In this document: in pieces, positions 28,352 through 36,844 of the stretch
Position numbering within the stretch: position 1 is the stretch's first letter
Layout of the letters: the number at the start of each line of letters is the position of its first letter
Source of the DNA: Sporomusaceae bacterium UBA7701
GTDB lineage: Bacteria; Bacillota; Negativicutes; Sporomusales; UBA7701
Direction: 5' to 3'
NCBI GenBank assembly: GCA_002482545.1
Contig: DLGF01000020.1
Coordinates: 1 to 64,000 of the forward strand
Length of the DNA stretch: 64,000 nt
Position numbers and translations under genes: made by a program
The notes under the pieces: generated by a model
The model's database searches: none
The model's input: the letters and a program-made list of their open reading frames with translations, nothing else
What the model was told of the DNA's origin: nothing

Positions 28352-28987
28352 ATGTTCTACAATTACGCCGCATCCATTCTAACAGCATCGGGTATCGTAA
28401 TAAGTTTGACCGGTTATTACTGCATATTTGCTTGCCATACTCATTATAAACTGTTAGTATGGCTGATAATCTCTTCCAGTTTAATCGTTGCCGGGTTTGC
28501 AACCGGAAAGCTGATCCAAAGACTGAATGTGACCTCCCATACCGATTTCCTGACCGGGTTAGGGAATAAAAGATATTTTTATTCAAGATTGGATGCAACT
28601 AAAAAGAATAGGCAGTTATGCATAGCATTAATAGATGTTGATGATTTTAAAAGAATCAATGACACATACGGTCACGTCAAAGGCGATAGGTTGTTGTCAG
28701 AAGTCGCGGAAGTCTTGCAGGGAAATACCCGAAGCAGTGATATTGTCGCCCGTTGGGGCGGGGATGAATTTGCCGTCATTTTACTAGACGCCTCTCTCGC
28801 GGATGCGTATGAGGTCGTAGAGCGAATTCGCAGCAAAGTTGAAAACATCTTTCATTCCTCATATGGCCTGACCATAAGCGTCGGTCTGATTCCGCTGGAG
28901 CCGGGGCAAAAGTTGAAAGAGGTTTTAATAAAGGCTGACCAAGCCTTATATAAAGCAAAAATGCTCAAGAATGCAGTCATCAAATAA
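28352..28987 (+). CDS. Diguanylate cyclase (GGDEF), short membrane form
   Basis: 211 residues. Two hydrophobic segments fill residues 7-50, then a GGDEF domain from DFLTGLGNKRYF with metal-binding DVDDFKRIND and an intact GGDEF signature near residue 140. Expected to synthesise c-di-GMP. ATG 28352 follows GAGAGGCAG at a longish distance. Third c-di-GMP related ORF of the window. Confidence 0.9.
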   Translation: MFYNYAASILTASGIVISLTGYYCIFACHTHYKLLVWLIISSSLIVAGFATGKLIQRLNVTSHTDFLTGLGNKRYFYSRLDATKKNRQLCIALIDVDDFKRINDTYGHVKGDRLLSEVAEVLQGNTRSSDIVARWGGDEFAVILLDASLADAYEVVERIRSKVENIFHSSYGLTISVGLIPLEPGQKLKEVLIKADQALYKAKMLKNAVIK

Positions 28988-29107
28988 CTGATCTGGAAAA
29001 ATAAAGGTAATTGCTGACAGCGACAAAGACGGCAAAGATATTAATTGGATGGTTTTGTCCATGTGAATCATGCGTATAAAAGCAAGATTGCTTAAGGAGA
29101 AGCTCAT

Positions 29108-29287
29108 ATGGCTTGCGATAAAGAAAAAAAGCGGCATCTCATAGCCACTCCCATAATCAACCAAGAAGAGATAAACACGGCGATGAGAAAGCTTTCGGAA
29201 TTTCGTGCACCGTATCATCCTCCGCCGACAGAAAATGAAGTGGTGGAAATGCTCATTCGTATAAAGAAAAGGTGGAATTCAATATAA
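29108..29287 (+). CDS. Small hypothetical protein, 59 residues
   Basis: ATG 29108 with AAGGAG 8 bases upstream; stop at 29287. Basic and helical, with a central HPPPTENEV segment. No motif known. The ribosome site and codon use look real. It lies between the GGDEF gene and the c-di-GMP riboswitch. Confidence 0.55.
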   Translation: MACDKEKKRHLIATPIINQEEINTAMRKLSEFRAPYHPPPTENEVVEMLIRIKKRWNSI

Positions 29288-29362
29288 AAAAATTCAGAAT
29301 ATAAATTCTTATTTAATTGAAGAGGGTTTTTATGGTAAATATTGAATCGCTTAAATCAGTGT

Positions 29363-29457
29363 AGAAAAATGGGCAAACTTATCGAAAGGTAAGGGCGCAA
29401 AGCCATGGGTCTAAAGGGCGTACTAATAAGGAGCCTATGATTGCCAGGTTGCGATTG
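29363..29457 (+). promoter_or_regulatory. c-di-GMP-I (GEMM-I) riboswitch 1
   Basis: Conserved GGGCAAAC, a GAAA tetraloop, GGCGCAAAGCC, GGTCTAAAGG and the closing GCCAGGTTGC are all present in order. The base before CAAAC is G, as in c-di-GMP rather than cGAMP binders. The 3' strand (TGCCAGGTTG) is shared with the terminator at 29442-29488, so ligand binding and termination compete: bound c-di-GMP should favour read-through into the zinc-ribbon gene. Confidence 0.95.
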
Positions 29458-29488
29458 AGCGTATACAATCACAACCTGGCATTTTTTT
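29442..29488 (+). terminator. Riboswitch-controlled terminator
   Basis: TGCCAGGTTG / CAACCTGGCA stem with a 20-base loop and seven T residues. The 5' arm is part of the c-di-GMP aptamer. Confidence 0.92.
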
Positions 29489-29517
29489 GCCTTTTGGCGA
29501 GACTGGGGGGGGATCGG

Positions 29518-29661
29518 ATGAAGACGTTCATTTGCCTTGATTGCGGGACAAAATGGTTTTCCGCCGGACTTACTGAGCATCCGTGTGGCAAATGCGGTGG
29601 CGAAGTTATAGAAATCCTTGATTCTGAAGAACAGCGCGTTTCTAAAGCTGAGAAGACATAA
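29518..29661 (+). CDS. Zinc-ribbon small protein under c-di-GMP riboswitch
   Basis: 47 residues: ICLDCGTKWFSAGLTEHPCGKCGG gives a CxxC ... CxxC zinc ribbon, then an acidic tail. The only gene directly behind riboswitch 1 and its terminator. Its pattern F-x-C-x2-C-x4-WFSA recurs in the phage-like module at 36845 (WFSA, PC-x2-C-x-G), so the two are paralogues. ATG 29518 behind GGGGGGG. Function unknown. Confidence 0.75.
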   Translation: MKTFICLDCGTKWFSAGLTEHPCGKCGGEVIEILDSEEQRVSKAEKT

Positions 29662-29684
29662 GGCGTTAAGCGGTTAAGCGGGCT

Positions 29685-29772
29685 GCAGATTGCGGCGAAC
29701 TCGCTGAAAACGGGACGCCAAGCCGTTGGCCTAAGGGGAGATATTTTTTCCTATGCCTGCATGCTGCCGCTT
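29685..29772 (+). promoter_or_regulatory. c-di-GMP-I-like riboswitch 2
   Basis: GGCGAAC, GAAA loop, GGGACGCCAAGCC and GGCCTAAGG follow the GEMM-I order, closely matching the Vc2 core; GCGGC (29692) can pair with GCCGC (29766) as P1. Differences from consensus (GGCGAAC for GGCAAAC; a changed 3' strand) make it a diverged member. It lies 85 bases before the chemoreceptor gene. No terminator is obvious, so control could be on translation. Confidence 0.75.
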
Positions 29773-29856
29773 GTAAAGATTATCTACAAGATGTTCAACT
29801 AGGTTTTAATTGCCGTCGAGGCAACAAATATGTTTAGATGGGAGAGGATTTTATCT

Positions 29857-31890
29857 ATGAGAATCACCAGTATGAAAACGAGGTTGCTCATCATCTTATT
29901 GCCATTTTTTATTCTATCTTTTGGAACCTTGGCCGGGATTAGTTACTATCTGTCCCAAGAAGCTCTTGGGCAAAGCGTTGATGAAGCGGCGGCAGCGGTG
30001 AGTTCGGATTACGCCTCCCGTATTGCCGGTCAAGTATACGGTGCCAAGATTCAGTTAGAATCATTCGCCGGTATCAAGCAGATATACAATCCTGCCGACC
30101 GCCAAGCGCTTAGAGAAGCTTTAGCGGATTGCAGCAAACGGCTTGACGTTTTGGAGAACGTAACTTATATTGCGCCCGACGGCGCGGCGCTCAGGCCGGA
30201 CGGCAGCACGGTCAACCTTGGCGACCGTGGATATTTCAAGCAAGTCCTTGCAACCCAAAAGCCGGCTGTTTCGGATGTTCAGATGAGCAGAACAACCGGA
30301 AAAGCAGGAATAAATGTTGCTGTTCCGGTTCTTTATGATGGAAAATTGACCGGGGTACTGACCGGTTCTATCTCGATAGATAAAATGACCGCCTTGGTCC
30401 AGGAAGCAAAATTCCAGGATACCGGGTATGCATTGGCACTGGACTCTAATGGCACGGTCATCGTACACCCCCGCTTCCCCGAGATGCAGGGCAAACTCAA
30501 TCTTGGCCAGAAGAAGATCAGCCCTGAGCTGAAGCTACAGCAATCCGAACTAGACGACCGTCTGGTAAAACTAGTTCAAGATGCCGCCTCTTCAGGTAAG
30601 ACGGTGCGCGGCAAATATCGATTTGTCGACGGCGTCGACAGAATCGGGACAATTACCCCTATCAACCTGATAGGCGGCCAGCGATGGTTCATGATGGTTA
30701 CGGCGCCGGAGGCCGAAGCGGTTCATGAATTAAGCGCATTGGCGCATTCCATGCTCTGGGGCGCATTAGTGTGCATTTTGCTGGCAGCCGTATTCATCTT
30801 CCTCATAAGCAAACGCATCGCTACGCCGATCACGCTGATTCGGGATGAATGCGTACAACTGGCGCAAGGCGATCTGCGCGAACGGCCGATCGATGTTTCC
30901 GCTAATGATGAGATTGGGCAATTAACCAACGGGTTCAAAGAAATGCGTACCAAGCTACAGGCCCTCGTATCAAAGGTATTATCGCAAGCCCAACAGTTGG
31001 CGGCATCCAGTGAGGAGCTAACCGCCAGCGCCCACCAATCGGCAGAGGCTTCCAACCAGATAGCGAGTTCCGTGGCCGAAATCGCCAGCGGCTCTGAACA
31101 ACAGGCGGCAGCAGCCGGTCAAGTTGTCAAAGTAGCGCAAGAACTGTCGGTAAAAACGGAGCAAATTTCGCATGCCGCACAAGAAGTATCTTTCATTGCC
31201 AATTCCACAGTACGGGCGGCGGAGGAAGGCCGCAATGCCGTAGATCAGACTGAGGCGCAAATGAGCGAAATCGGAAAAGAATCGGCTGCGCTTGAATCTG
31301 CGATTGTTGAACTAAGTAAAGGCTCTAACGAAATCAGCGAAATTGTTACATTAATATCTACTATTTCCAATCAAACCAACTTGCTTGCCCTTAACGCCGC
31401 TATCGAAGCGGCGCGGGCCGGGGAGGCGGGCCGGGGATTCGCTGTTGTCGCGGAAGAAGTTCGTAAGCTTGCGGAGGAATCGAATCAGGCCACGCAAAAG
31501 ATCAGCAATCTGATACAGCAGAATCAAATCAACATGGATCGTGCCGTTTCCGCTTCCAAAACCGGGGCTGAAGGTATCAAATCCGGCGTTCTGATGGTGC
31601 ATAGCTCGGGAGAAACCTTTAAGAATATCGCCGAATCCATCCTCAAATTATCGAAGGAAATCAATGATATCGCTGGAGCGATAAACCAGATGGCTGAAGG
31701 AAATCAATCTCTATTCGCCGCGATCCGGGAAATTGAAGCTGTCGGCAAGACATCGGCGGCGCAATCCCAGACAATCTCCAGCGCGACCGAGGAACAGACC
31801 GCATCCATGCAGGAAATCGCAGCATCAAGTCAGAGCCTGGCTCAAATGGCAACCGAATTAACGCACGCCGTCAGTAAATTCAAAATATAA
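29857..31890 (+). CDS. Methyl-accepting chemotaxis protein (dCache type)
   Basis: Transmembrane chemoreceptor, 677 residues. TM1 about 7-29, an extracellular double-Cache domain to about 270 with PDGAALRPDGSTVNLGDRGYF, TM2 near 285-305, HAMP next, then the cytoplasmic signalling coil whose tip NQTNLLALNAAIEAARAGE is perfect. Signals to CheA/CheW, which are not here. ATG 29857 is set by GGGAGAGG; ATG 29830 has no site. The upstream riboswitch ties its level to c-di-GMP. Confidence 0.95.
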   Translation: MRITSMKTRLLIILLPFFILSFGTLAGISYYLSQEALGQSVDEAAAAVSSDYASRIAGQVYGAKIQLESFAGIKQIYNPADRQALREALADCSKRLDVLENVTYIAPDGAALRPDGSTVNLGDRGYFKQVLATQKPAVSDVQMSRTTGKAGINVAVPVLYDGKLTGVLTGSISIDKMTALVQEAKFQDTGYALALDSNGTVIVHPRFPEMQGKLNLGQKKISPELKLQQSELDDRLVKLVQDAASSGKTVRGKYRFVDGVDRIGTITPINLIGGQRWFMMVTAPEAEAVHELSALAHSMLWGALVCILLAAVFIFLISKRIATPITLIRDECVQLAQGDLRERPIDVSANDEIGQLTNGFKEMRTKLQALVSKVLSQAQQLAASSEELTASAHQSAEASNQIASSVAEIASGSEQQAAAAGQVVKVAQELSVKTEQISHAAQEVSFIANSTVRAAEEGRNAVDQTEAQMSEIGKESAALESAIVELSKGSNEISEIVTLISTISNQTNLLALNAAIEAARAGEAGRGFAVVAEEVRKLAEESNQATQKISNLIQQNQINMDRAVSASKTGAEGIKSGVLMVHSSGETFKNIAESILKLSKEINDIAGAINQMAEGNQSLFAAIREIEAVGKTSAAQSQTISSATEEQTASMQEIAASSQSLAQMATELTHAVSKFKI

Positions 31891-32049
31891 AATTCAACTG
31901 ATTAGCTAAGCCTGCTTCTCTACATCGGCCCCAATAGACCGCTTTACCGTCATGCTTAATATAGCCGCAATCTGTGAGCGGCGTCACTGCGCCGTGCGGG
32001 TCTTTCTGCTAACATGGAAGCGATAACCGCAGAACAGGAGGTGGCGAAG

Positions 32050-32313
32050 TTGAAGTTGTGGAAGTGGTTTTGCAAGATCGGGAATTCGGGGAAAGTCAGT
32101 CGGCGGCCCGCCTTCCTGCCGTCGGAAGGAAAAAGGGATCCGGACGGAGCGGCAACCATGTGCACGAGAGTTTGCGGCTCGAACGGTTGCCGCTGCGGCG
32201 GTACGATGCGCGGGCTCTACTGCGTCTGGTCCTATTACCGGGCGCCCGGGGCGGACGAGGAGGCTTCGCCGGAGCCCGGCGGTCCCCGGGTAGGCGGGAA
32301 CGGGGAGAAATGA
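32050..32313 (+). CDS. Cys-containing small hypothetical protein
   Basis: TTG 32050 has a strong AGGAGG 8 bases upstream and opens an 87-residue frame. Features: basic N-terminus with one Cys, a cluster of five Cys in residues 50-70 (TRVCGSNGCRCGG then LYC), and a Gly/Pro-rich acidic tail. It could be a metal-binding or modified peptide; no maturation enzyme is adjacent. No family recognised. Confidence 0.45.
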   Translation: MKLWKWFCKIGNSGKVSRRPAFLPSEGKRDPDGAATMCTRVCGSNGCRCGGTMRGLYCVWSYYRAPGADEEASPEPGGPRVGGNGEK

Positions 32314-32472
32314 TTTACATTCCCGCCATTCCTGGGTATAATATCCATGAAACTTGAAAAATGCGGCGCGATACCGGGAGGCCGGCGGCGTCCAAACTGC
32401 GGACAGGCACTTCATATCCGCAGCGGGCGCGGCGGTGGGGCCGGGCGCGTTGCGCAGAAAGAGGGTGCGAAT

Positions 32473-32952
32473 ATGGGGGAGGGGTTCCGGCTGGATGAAA
32501 TCGATCTGAAGATTATCGAATTGATGCAGCAGAATTCCCGTATTCCGAACGTGGAAATTGCCCGCAAGGTTAACATGGCGCCCTCCGCCGTCCTGGAGCG
32601 GGTCAAGAAGCTGGAGGAACGCCGGGTCATCCGGGAATATGCCGCCCGCGTCAATCCCAAGGCGATCGGGCTGGGCCTGCTGGCGTTTATTTTTGTTCAG
32701 GGTGAATGCTGCGGGCCCTCGATCGGCGAAGAACTGAGCCGGGTCCCGGGGGTGCTGGAAGTCCACAGCATTGCCGGCGAAGACTGCCTGCTGGTTAAGG
32801 TGCGGGCGAGGGATACGGAAGACCTTGGCCGGCTGCTCAACGAGCGCTTCAAAAGTATCCCGGCGGTGCGGTCCACAAAGACCACCATCGTGCTGACCAC
32901 GCTGAAGGAGACCGGTTCCCTGCCGCTGCCCGGGAAGGCTGACGATGAATAG
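32473..32952 (+). CDS. Lrp/AsnC family transcription regulator
   Basis: 159 residues. N-terminal winged HTH (LDEIDLKIIELMQQNSRIPNVEIARKV, in standard position) and a C-terminal RAM effector domain (VLEVHSIAGEDCLLVKVRA). Feast/famine type regulator binding an amino acid. ATG 32473 behind GAGGGTG. It precedes an EamA exporter with a Lrp-like box between them, so control of that exporter is likely (inference). Confidence 0.93.
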   Translation: MGEGFRLDEIDLKIIELMQQNSRIPNVEIARKVNMAPSAVLERVKKLEERRVIREYAARVNPKAIGLGLLAFIFVQGECCGPSIGEELSRVPGVLEVHSIAGEDCLLVKVRARDTEDLGRLLNERFKSIPAVRSTKTTIVLTTLKETGSLPLPGKADDE

Positions 32953-33100
32953 AGCGAGAAAACCTGGTCGCAGGACCAGGTTCATTCTTTTGGGCCGAAG
33001 AATGAGGATCGGGCTTTCGCCTGCTTCAACGGTCCGCTTAAACTAATAAGCGACGATTATTTAGGAGGGAATAAAATAATTCTAAAATTTGTGTAAAATA

Positions 33101-33115
33101 TAGAATAATATTCTT
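33101..33115. promoter_or_regulatory. Lrp-type binding site
   Basis: TAGAATAATATTCTT agrees with the E. coli Lrp consensus YAGHAWATTWTDCTR at 13 of 15 positions, in an AT-rich tract about 65 bases before the exporter start and downstream of the lrp-like gene. Confidence 0.5.
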
Positions 33116-33180
33116 TACAATGAAATAAATACAGAATATAATTTAAACAAAATCCTGATGGTAGTGGGGGAGTAGACAAA

Positions 33181-34155
33181 ATGGGTGGAATGACCGATGA
33201 CCGCAAGGCCGTGATGGTAGCCGCGGCGCTGCTGGCGGTCTACGTTTTCTGGGGCGGCACGTATCTGGCAATTCGTTTCGCGGTGGAGACCATTCCGCCC
33301 TTTTTTATGGCCGGAGCGCGGTTCATCCTGGCCGGCGCCCTGCTGTATGGCGCCGCCCGGTATTCGGGCGCGGCGGTTCCTACGAGGGAGCATTGGCAAG
33401 GCGCCGGCTGCGTTGGACTCCTGCTGCTGGCCGGCGGAAACGGCTGCGTGGTTTTTGCCGCCCAAATGGTGCCGTCCGGCCTGGTCGCGCTCCTGGTGGC
33501 CACCTCGCCGCTGTGGATGGTGCTGATGAACTGGCTTTGGCTCAAAGCGGCCAAACCGTCGGGAATGGTCTGGGCAGGCGTGGCGCTCGGCTTGATCGGA
33601 ATCGGCGTTCTGGCCGGCGGCGAGAGCGCGCTGCTCGGGGCGAGTGCGGTCAGCCCGGCCGGGGCGGCGATCCTGACCGTCGGCGCCGTATCCTGGGCGG
33701 TGGGCTCGATATATACCCGCAAGGCCGCCTTGCCTGATTCGGCCGCGATGGCCACCGCCGTGGAAATGCTGGTCGGTGGCGGCGCTCTTATGCTTTTGGG
33801 GCTGGCCGCCGGGGAATGGGGCAGGTTTGATCCGGCGGGAATAACTGCGAAGTCGGCATTTTCTTTCCTGTATCTCGTCCTGTTCGGATCGTTGGTCGGC
33901 TTCAGCGCCTATGTCTGGGTGCTGCAGAACGCTTCGCCGGTGCTGGTGTCCACCTACGCCTACGTCAATCCGGTGGTGGCCGTCCTGCTGGGAGCGGTCC
34001 TGGGCGGCGAGGCGCTCAGCGGCCGCATTCTCGTTTCCGCCTTGGTGATCGTAGCTTCGGTCGTCATGCTGACGGCGGGACAGCTAAGGCAAAAGCCGGC
34101 CCGGAAAGGGGCCGGCAGGCTTCCAACTGGAAAAGCCTGCATGGAGGACGTGTAA
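33181..34155 (+). CDS. EamA-family (DMT) transporter 1
   Basis: 324 residues with ten hydrophobic segments in two EamA repeats (FWGGTYLAIRFAVETIPPFF and the second-half AYVNPVVAVLLGAVLGGE). Drug/metabolite exporter superfamily; likely exports an amino acid or metabolite. ATG 33181 behind GGGGGAG. Its Lrp-family neighbour suggests amino-acid efflux (inference). Ends at the shared hairpin 34217. Confidence 0.92.
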   Translation: MGGMTDDRKAVMVAAALLAVYVFWGGTYLAIRFAVETIPPFFMAGARFILAGALLYGAARYSGAAVPTREHWQGAGCVGLLLLAGGNGCVVFAAQMVPSGLVALLVATSPLWMVLMNWLWLKAAKPSGMVWAGVALGLIGIGVLAGGESALLGASAVSPAGAAILTVGAVSWAVGSIYTRKAALPDSAAMATAVEMLVGGGALMLLGLAAGEWGRFDPAGITAKSAFSFLYLVLFGSLVGFSAYVWVLQNASPVLVSTYAYVNPVVAVLLGAVLGGEALSGRILVSALVIVASVVMLTAGQLRQKPARKGAGRLPTGKACMEDV

Positions 34156-34216
34156 AGGGATTGTCCCCAAAGGGATGTACAAAATAATAATCCGCTGGAA
34201 AGTCTTCTGAAAAAGG

Positions 34217-34268
34217 AAAGCGCGGGCTTTCGCCGGTTTTAGGCGTGAAAGCCCGCGCTTTTCTTTTT
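34217..34268. terminator. Bidirectional terminator
   Basis: AAAGCGCGGGCTTTC / GAAAGCCCGCGCTTT, perfect 15-bp stem with a T-rich tail, between the two convergent EamA genes. Confidence 0.9.
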
Positions 34269-34343
34269 CATGCCGCTTGCCAATTGCAGTGCTGACGGGG
34301 ACGGCCTCTTTGTCCGCAAAGCCGTTGCCGCTGGCGGTTCCGG

Positions 34344-35243
34344 TCAATGCTCGTCGACCGGATGGGCGGGAGCTTCGGCCCTGGCTTCAGGAATCAATTC
34401 GCTGGCCAGCGTGCCGGCAAGAATAAGCGCGCAGCCAAGCAGCTGCGGGAGGGTGAGGCTTTCGTCAAGGTAGTAGACGCCGGCCAGAGCGGCGAAGACC
34501 GGCTCCAGGGCCAGGATAATGACGGTGCGGCTGGGAGTGGTGAACCGCTGCGCCCAGGTCTGGACGAGAAAGGCCAGGGAGGTGGCGGGAATGGCGGTGA
34601 TCGCCAGGGCGGTCCAGACGCCGGGGGCGATGTGCAGGGAGAAGGGTTCGAAGGCCAGGGCGACAACGGCGCTCAGTAAACCGGTAATGCCGATTTGCAG
34701 CATGGCGAGAAGGGAGGTGTCGTAGAGAGGGGCATAACGGCCCAGCAGAAAGATTTGCAGCGCAAAGGAAACGGCGCAGAACAGGACGAGGATGTCGCCA
34801 AAATTAAAGGAAAAGGTGACGCTGAGCGTCAGGAGGCCCAGGCCGGATACGGCAAGGAGCACCGCGGCCACTGTTCCCGGTCCGGGTATGCGGCGGGCGA
34901 ACAGGGCGGCCAGGCAAGGCACCAGAACAACGGTGAGACCGGTGATAAAGCCGGCATTGGAAGCGGAAGTATAAAGAAGGCCCACCGTCTGGAAGGCGTA
35001 GCCGGCGAACAGCCACAAGCTGAGAACGGCCCCGGCTTTGAAGGTCGGCCAGTCGAGCCGGCTCCAGCGCCGCAGGAAAATGAGGGCCAGGAAAAGAAAG
35101 GCAATGAAGAAGCGGATGGCAAGGAAAGAGAATACGCCGATGTCCTGCAGGGCCGTCTTGACGGTGACAAAGGTCACGCCCCAGATGACGGTGATAATCA
35201 GCAACGAGAGATCGGCCGTCAACCGGCGATCGAATGGCAGCAT
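34344..35243 (-). CDS. EamA-family (DMT) transporter 2
   Basis: 299 residues, ten hydrophobic segments, two EamA repeats (TVIWGVTFVTVKTALQDIG; later FAALAGVYYLDESLTLPQ). Start ATG 35243 follows GGGGAGG by about 8 bases; the longer open frame upstream is not coding-like. Not a close copy of transporter 1 by eye. Substrate unknown. Confidence 0.92.
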   Translation of the reverse strand: MLPFDRRLTADLSLLIITVIWGVTFVTVKTALQDIGVFSFLAIRFFIAFLFLALIFLRRWSRLDWPTFKAGAVLSLWLFAGYAFQTVGLLYTSASNAGFITGLTVVLVPCLAALFARRIPGPGTVAAVLLAVSGLGLLTLSVTFSFNFGDILVLFCAVSFALQIFLLGRYAPLYDTSLLAMLQIGITGLLSAVVALAFEPFSLHIAPGVWTALAITAIPATSLAFLVQTWAQRFTTPSRTVIILALEPVFAALAGVYYLDESLTLPQLLGCALILAGTLASELIPEARAEAPAHPVDEH

Positions 35244-35667
35244 GGAAAAAGCCTCCCCTGGTAAGTATAGACTTCGATTGAAGATAATTAAGTATACATT
35301 ATATATTATTTTGCCGGGAAAGGGAAGGCGGCGGTGCGGCGCGTCGGAAAGAGGAAGTCGGCCGGAATTCGGTATATATAAGATCCGGCTGAGACGGCCG
35401 GGCGGAAATCGGCGGGAATTTATTCGAGCAGATATGTAAAGTGGTCGATAAAAGGGGCCGGTCATTTTTGGCGATCCCTGTCAGCAGCGAAAGACAGCAT
35501 TCAACATCGTTTTACAAATAATGGAAAAATAGGACTTAAGTCCCAAATAGATAGGACTAAAGGCGGTCAACAAGGCGATAAGAAAATGTTATTGTGACGT
35601 TGGGAGGAATTTATACCGGGTCGTAGAATATCAAACGTATGTTCGATATTGTGCGGGGGTAGCGGGA
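35244..35667. other. Gene-free stretch before phage-like module
   Basis: No gene seen. AT-richer from about 35500. GGACTTAAGTCC near 35532 is a perfect 12-bp palindrome and TAGGACT recurs about 20 bases on, so a regulatory or junction site is possible. The promoter of transporter 2 should lie at its left edge. Confidence 0.4.
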
Positions 35668-35799
35668 ATGATGTACAGATTGTGCGCGTTTTCTGAGGGA
35701 GTAAAGTGGCTTCAGGACCAGTGGGGCGTTTACTGGGTTAATCCGCAATTCCTGGATGAATTCATGCAAACCTATAGGACGGGGGAAACCGAAAAGTAG
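35668..35799 (+). CDS. Small protein, 43 residues, phage-like module
   Basis: MMYRLCAFSEG start, then an aromatic segment WLQDQWGVYWVNPQFLDEF. ATG 35668 (or 35671) has GGGGGTAG upstream, and a terminator follows directly. Unknown function. Convergent to the repressor gene, as small phage genes often are. Confidence 0.5.
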   Translation: MMYRLCAFSEGVKWLQDQWGVYWVNPQFLDEFMQTYRTGETEK

Positions 35800-35825
35800 T
35801 CGCTAGACTAGGCGACTACTTTTTG
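35795..35825. terminator. Terminator shared by small gene and repressor
   Basis: AGTAGTCGC / GCGACTACT stem with a T run; its right arm contains the stop of the repressor gene. Confidence 0.85.
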
Positions 35826-36193
35826 TTTCGGCTTACAATTTTAACGATCTGCTCGATATCTTCGGGCGGCAGTCCGCTATCCTTGATTGACTTGGCCAAT
35901 TGAATCCAGGGGATGTTATCGCCGGACAAGAGAAATTTCAGAAGATCTTCCGGGGTGTCGGGAGGCAGGACCTCAGTGGGCAGGGCGACGTTTTCAAAGT
36001 AAAAATAGTTCTTGTCGTTGAGCCGGAATCCTTTGCATAATTTATCCACCGTCGCTTCGCGCGGAAACTTGATGATGCCGTTCTCCAACTCGGAGATGGT
36101 AGATTGCTTGACGCCTGTATTCTCCTCGGTTTGGACCATCGACCAGCCCTTGGCTTCGCGCAACGCCCGCAGACGTTCCCCCTTGAACTCCAT
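35816..36193 (-). CDS. XRE-family repressor, phage type
   Basis: 125 residues. N-terminal Cro/C1 HTH (LRALREAKGWSMVQTEENTGVKQSTISELENG) and a C-terminal helical part, too short for a LexA-like peptidase domain. ATG 36193 follows GGAGGTAGC. The upstream region holds three TTCGA-N5-TCGAT sites, expected operators for autoregulation and for repression of the rightward gene set. Confidence 0.88.
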   Translation of the reverse strand: MEFKGERLRALREAKGWSMVQTEENTGVKQSTISELENGIIKFPREATVDKLCKGFRLNDKNYFYFENVALPTEVLPPDTPEDLLKFLLSGDNIPWIQLAKSIKDSGLPPEDIEQIVKIVSRNKK

Positions 36194-36245
36194 GTTGCTA
36201 CCTCCAGCATATTCGATAGGAAGCCCGGTTCTATTGGTTGGTTTA

Positions 36246-36348
36246 TTCGAGTGAGTCGATAATTTCCCTTTTCGATTATTTCGATATTATAAAAATATTT
36301 TTAAAAAAATATTGCAATAGTCTATTGACTTCGTTCGAATAAGTCGAT
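36246..36348. promoter_or_regulatory. Three repressor operators
   Basis: Fifteen-base sites TTCGA-N5-TCGAT occur at 36246-36260, 36271-36285 and 36334-36348, giving pairs of TCGA nine bases apart. Site three lies between the -35 and -10 of the rightward promoter; site one is nearest the repressor gene. This is a classic three-operator lysogeny layout. Confidence 0.75.
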
Positions 36349-36353
36349 ATTAT
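36325..36353 (+). promoter_or_regulatory. Rightward promoter of phage-like module
   Basis: TTGACT (36325-36330), 17-base spacer, TATTAT (36348-36353). Operator three fills the spacer. Confidence 0.75.
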
Positions 36354-36412
36354 TAAATTAGCAAATTGATATTATCGATAAAAGCCAATCGACGGCGAAG
36401 GGAGCGGATGAT

Positions 36413-36649
36413 ATGGCCAGAGTCACTGCGGTTTTTTATGAAACAGAGGAGCTGCCTGTCGAAATTCAGACCGAGCAGTTTTCCTTCGGACAAGTTATTT
36501 ATTTCACGGTTGGCGGTTTTTCAGCGCCTGATGCGGTTACTTTGCTGTTAAATCCGGCCCAGATGGCGCACATTGCCGCTGCGGTTCGAATTTACAGCGC
36601 CCCGCCCGCGGGCCTGACTCCGGGAGGTGATCCGGGTGAAGTTGCCTGA
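36413..36649 (+). CDS. Hypothetical protein, phage-like module
   Basis: 78 residues beginning at ATG 36413 behind AGGGAGCGG. Mostly beta-like (VTAVFYETEELPVEIQTEQF) with an Ala/Pro-rich tail. First gene of the rightward unit; overlaps the next by 14 bases. No family recognised. Confidence 0.65.
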   Translation: MARVTAVFYETEELPVEIQTEQFSFGQVIYFTVGGFSAPDAVTLLLNPAQMAHIAAAVRIYSAPPAGLTPGGDPGEVA

Positions 36650-36821
36650 CTATCGCCTGGAGCCGCCGCCGGAACCGGGCGAGATCGGTTTATGCCAGGG
36701 ATGCCGCGAGGCCATTTTGGCCAATGAACTGTACATTGCTTTGGAAAATGGCCAAAGGCTTCACGACCATCCAGATTGCAAGGTGCATTTCGTTGACCGG
36801 ATGGCCGGGATTTTCCGATGA
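36636..36821 (+). CDS. Cys/His small protein, phage-like module
   Basis: 61 residues from GTG 36636, placed by GGGAGGTGA just upstream. Contains CQGC and a later HDHPDCKVHF, which could form one zinc site. Stop overlaps the next frame. Unknown role. Confidence 0.6.
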   Translation: MKLPDYRLEPPPEPGEIGLCQGCREAILANELYIALENGQRLHDHPDCKVHFVDRMAGIFR

Positions 36822-36844
36822 AATCAAGAAGCGGGGGCGGGGAT

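Noticed and set aside
34695..35264. 189-codon + frame opposite EamA transporter 2
   Set aside because: Gln/Gly/Glu-rich shadow; the transporter on the minus strand has clear EamA repeats.
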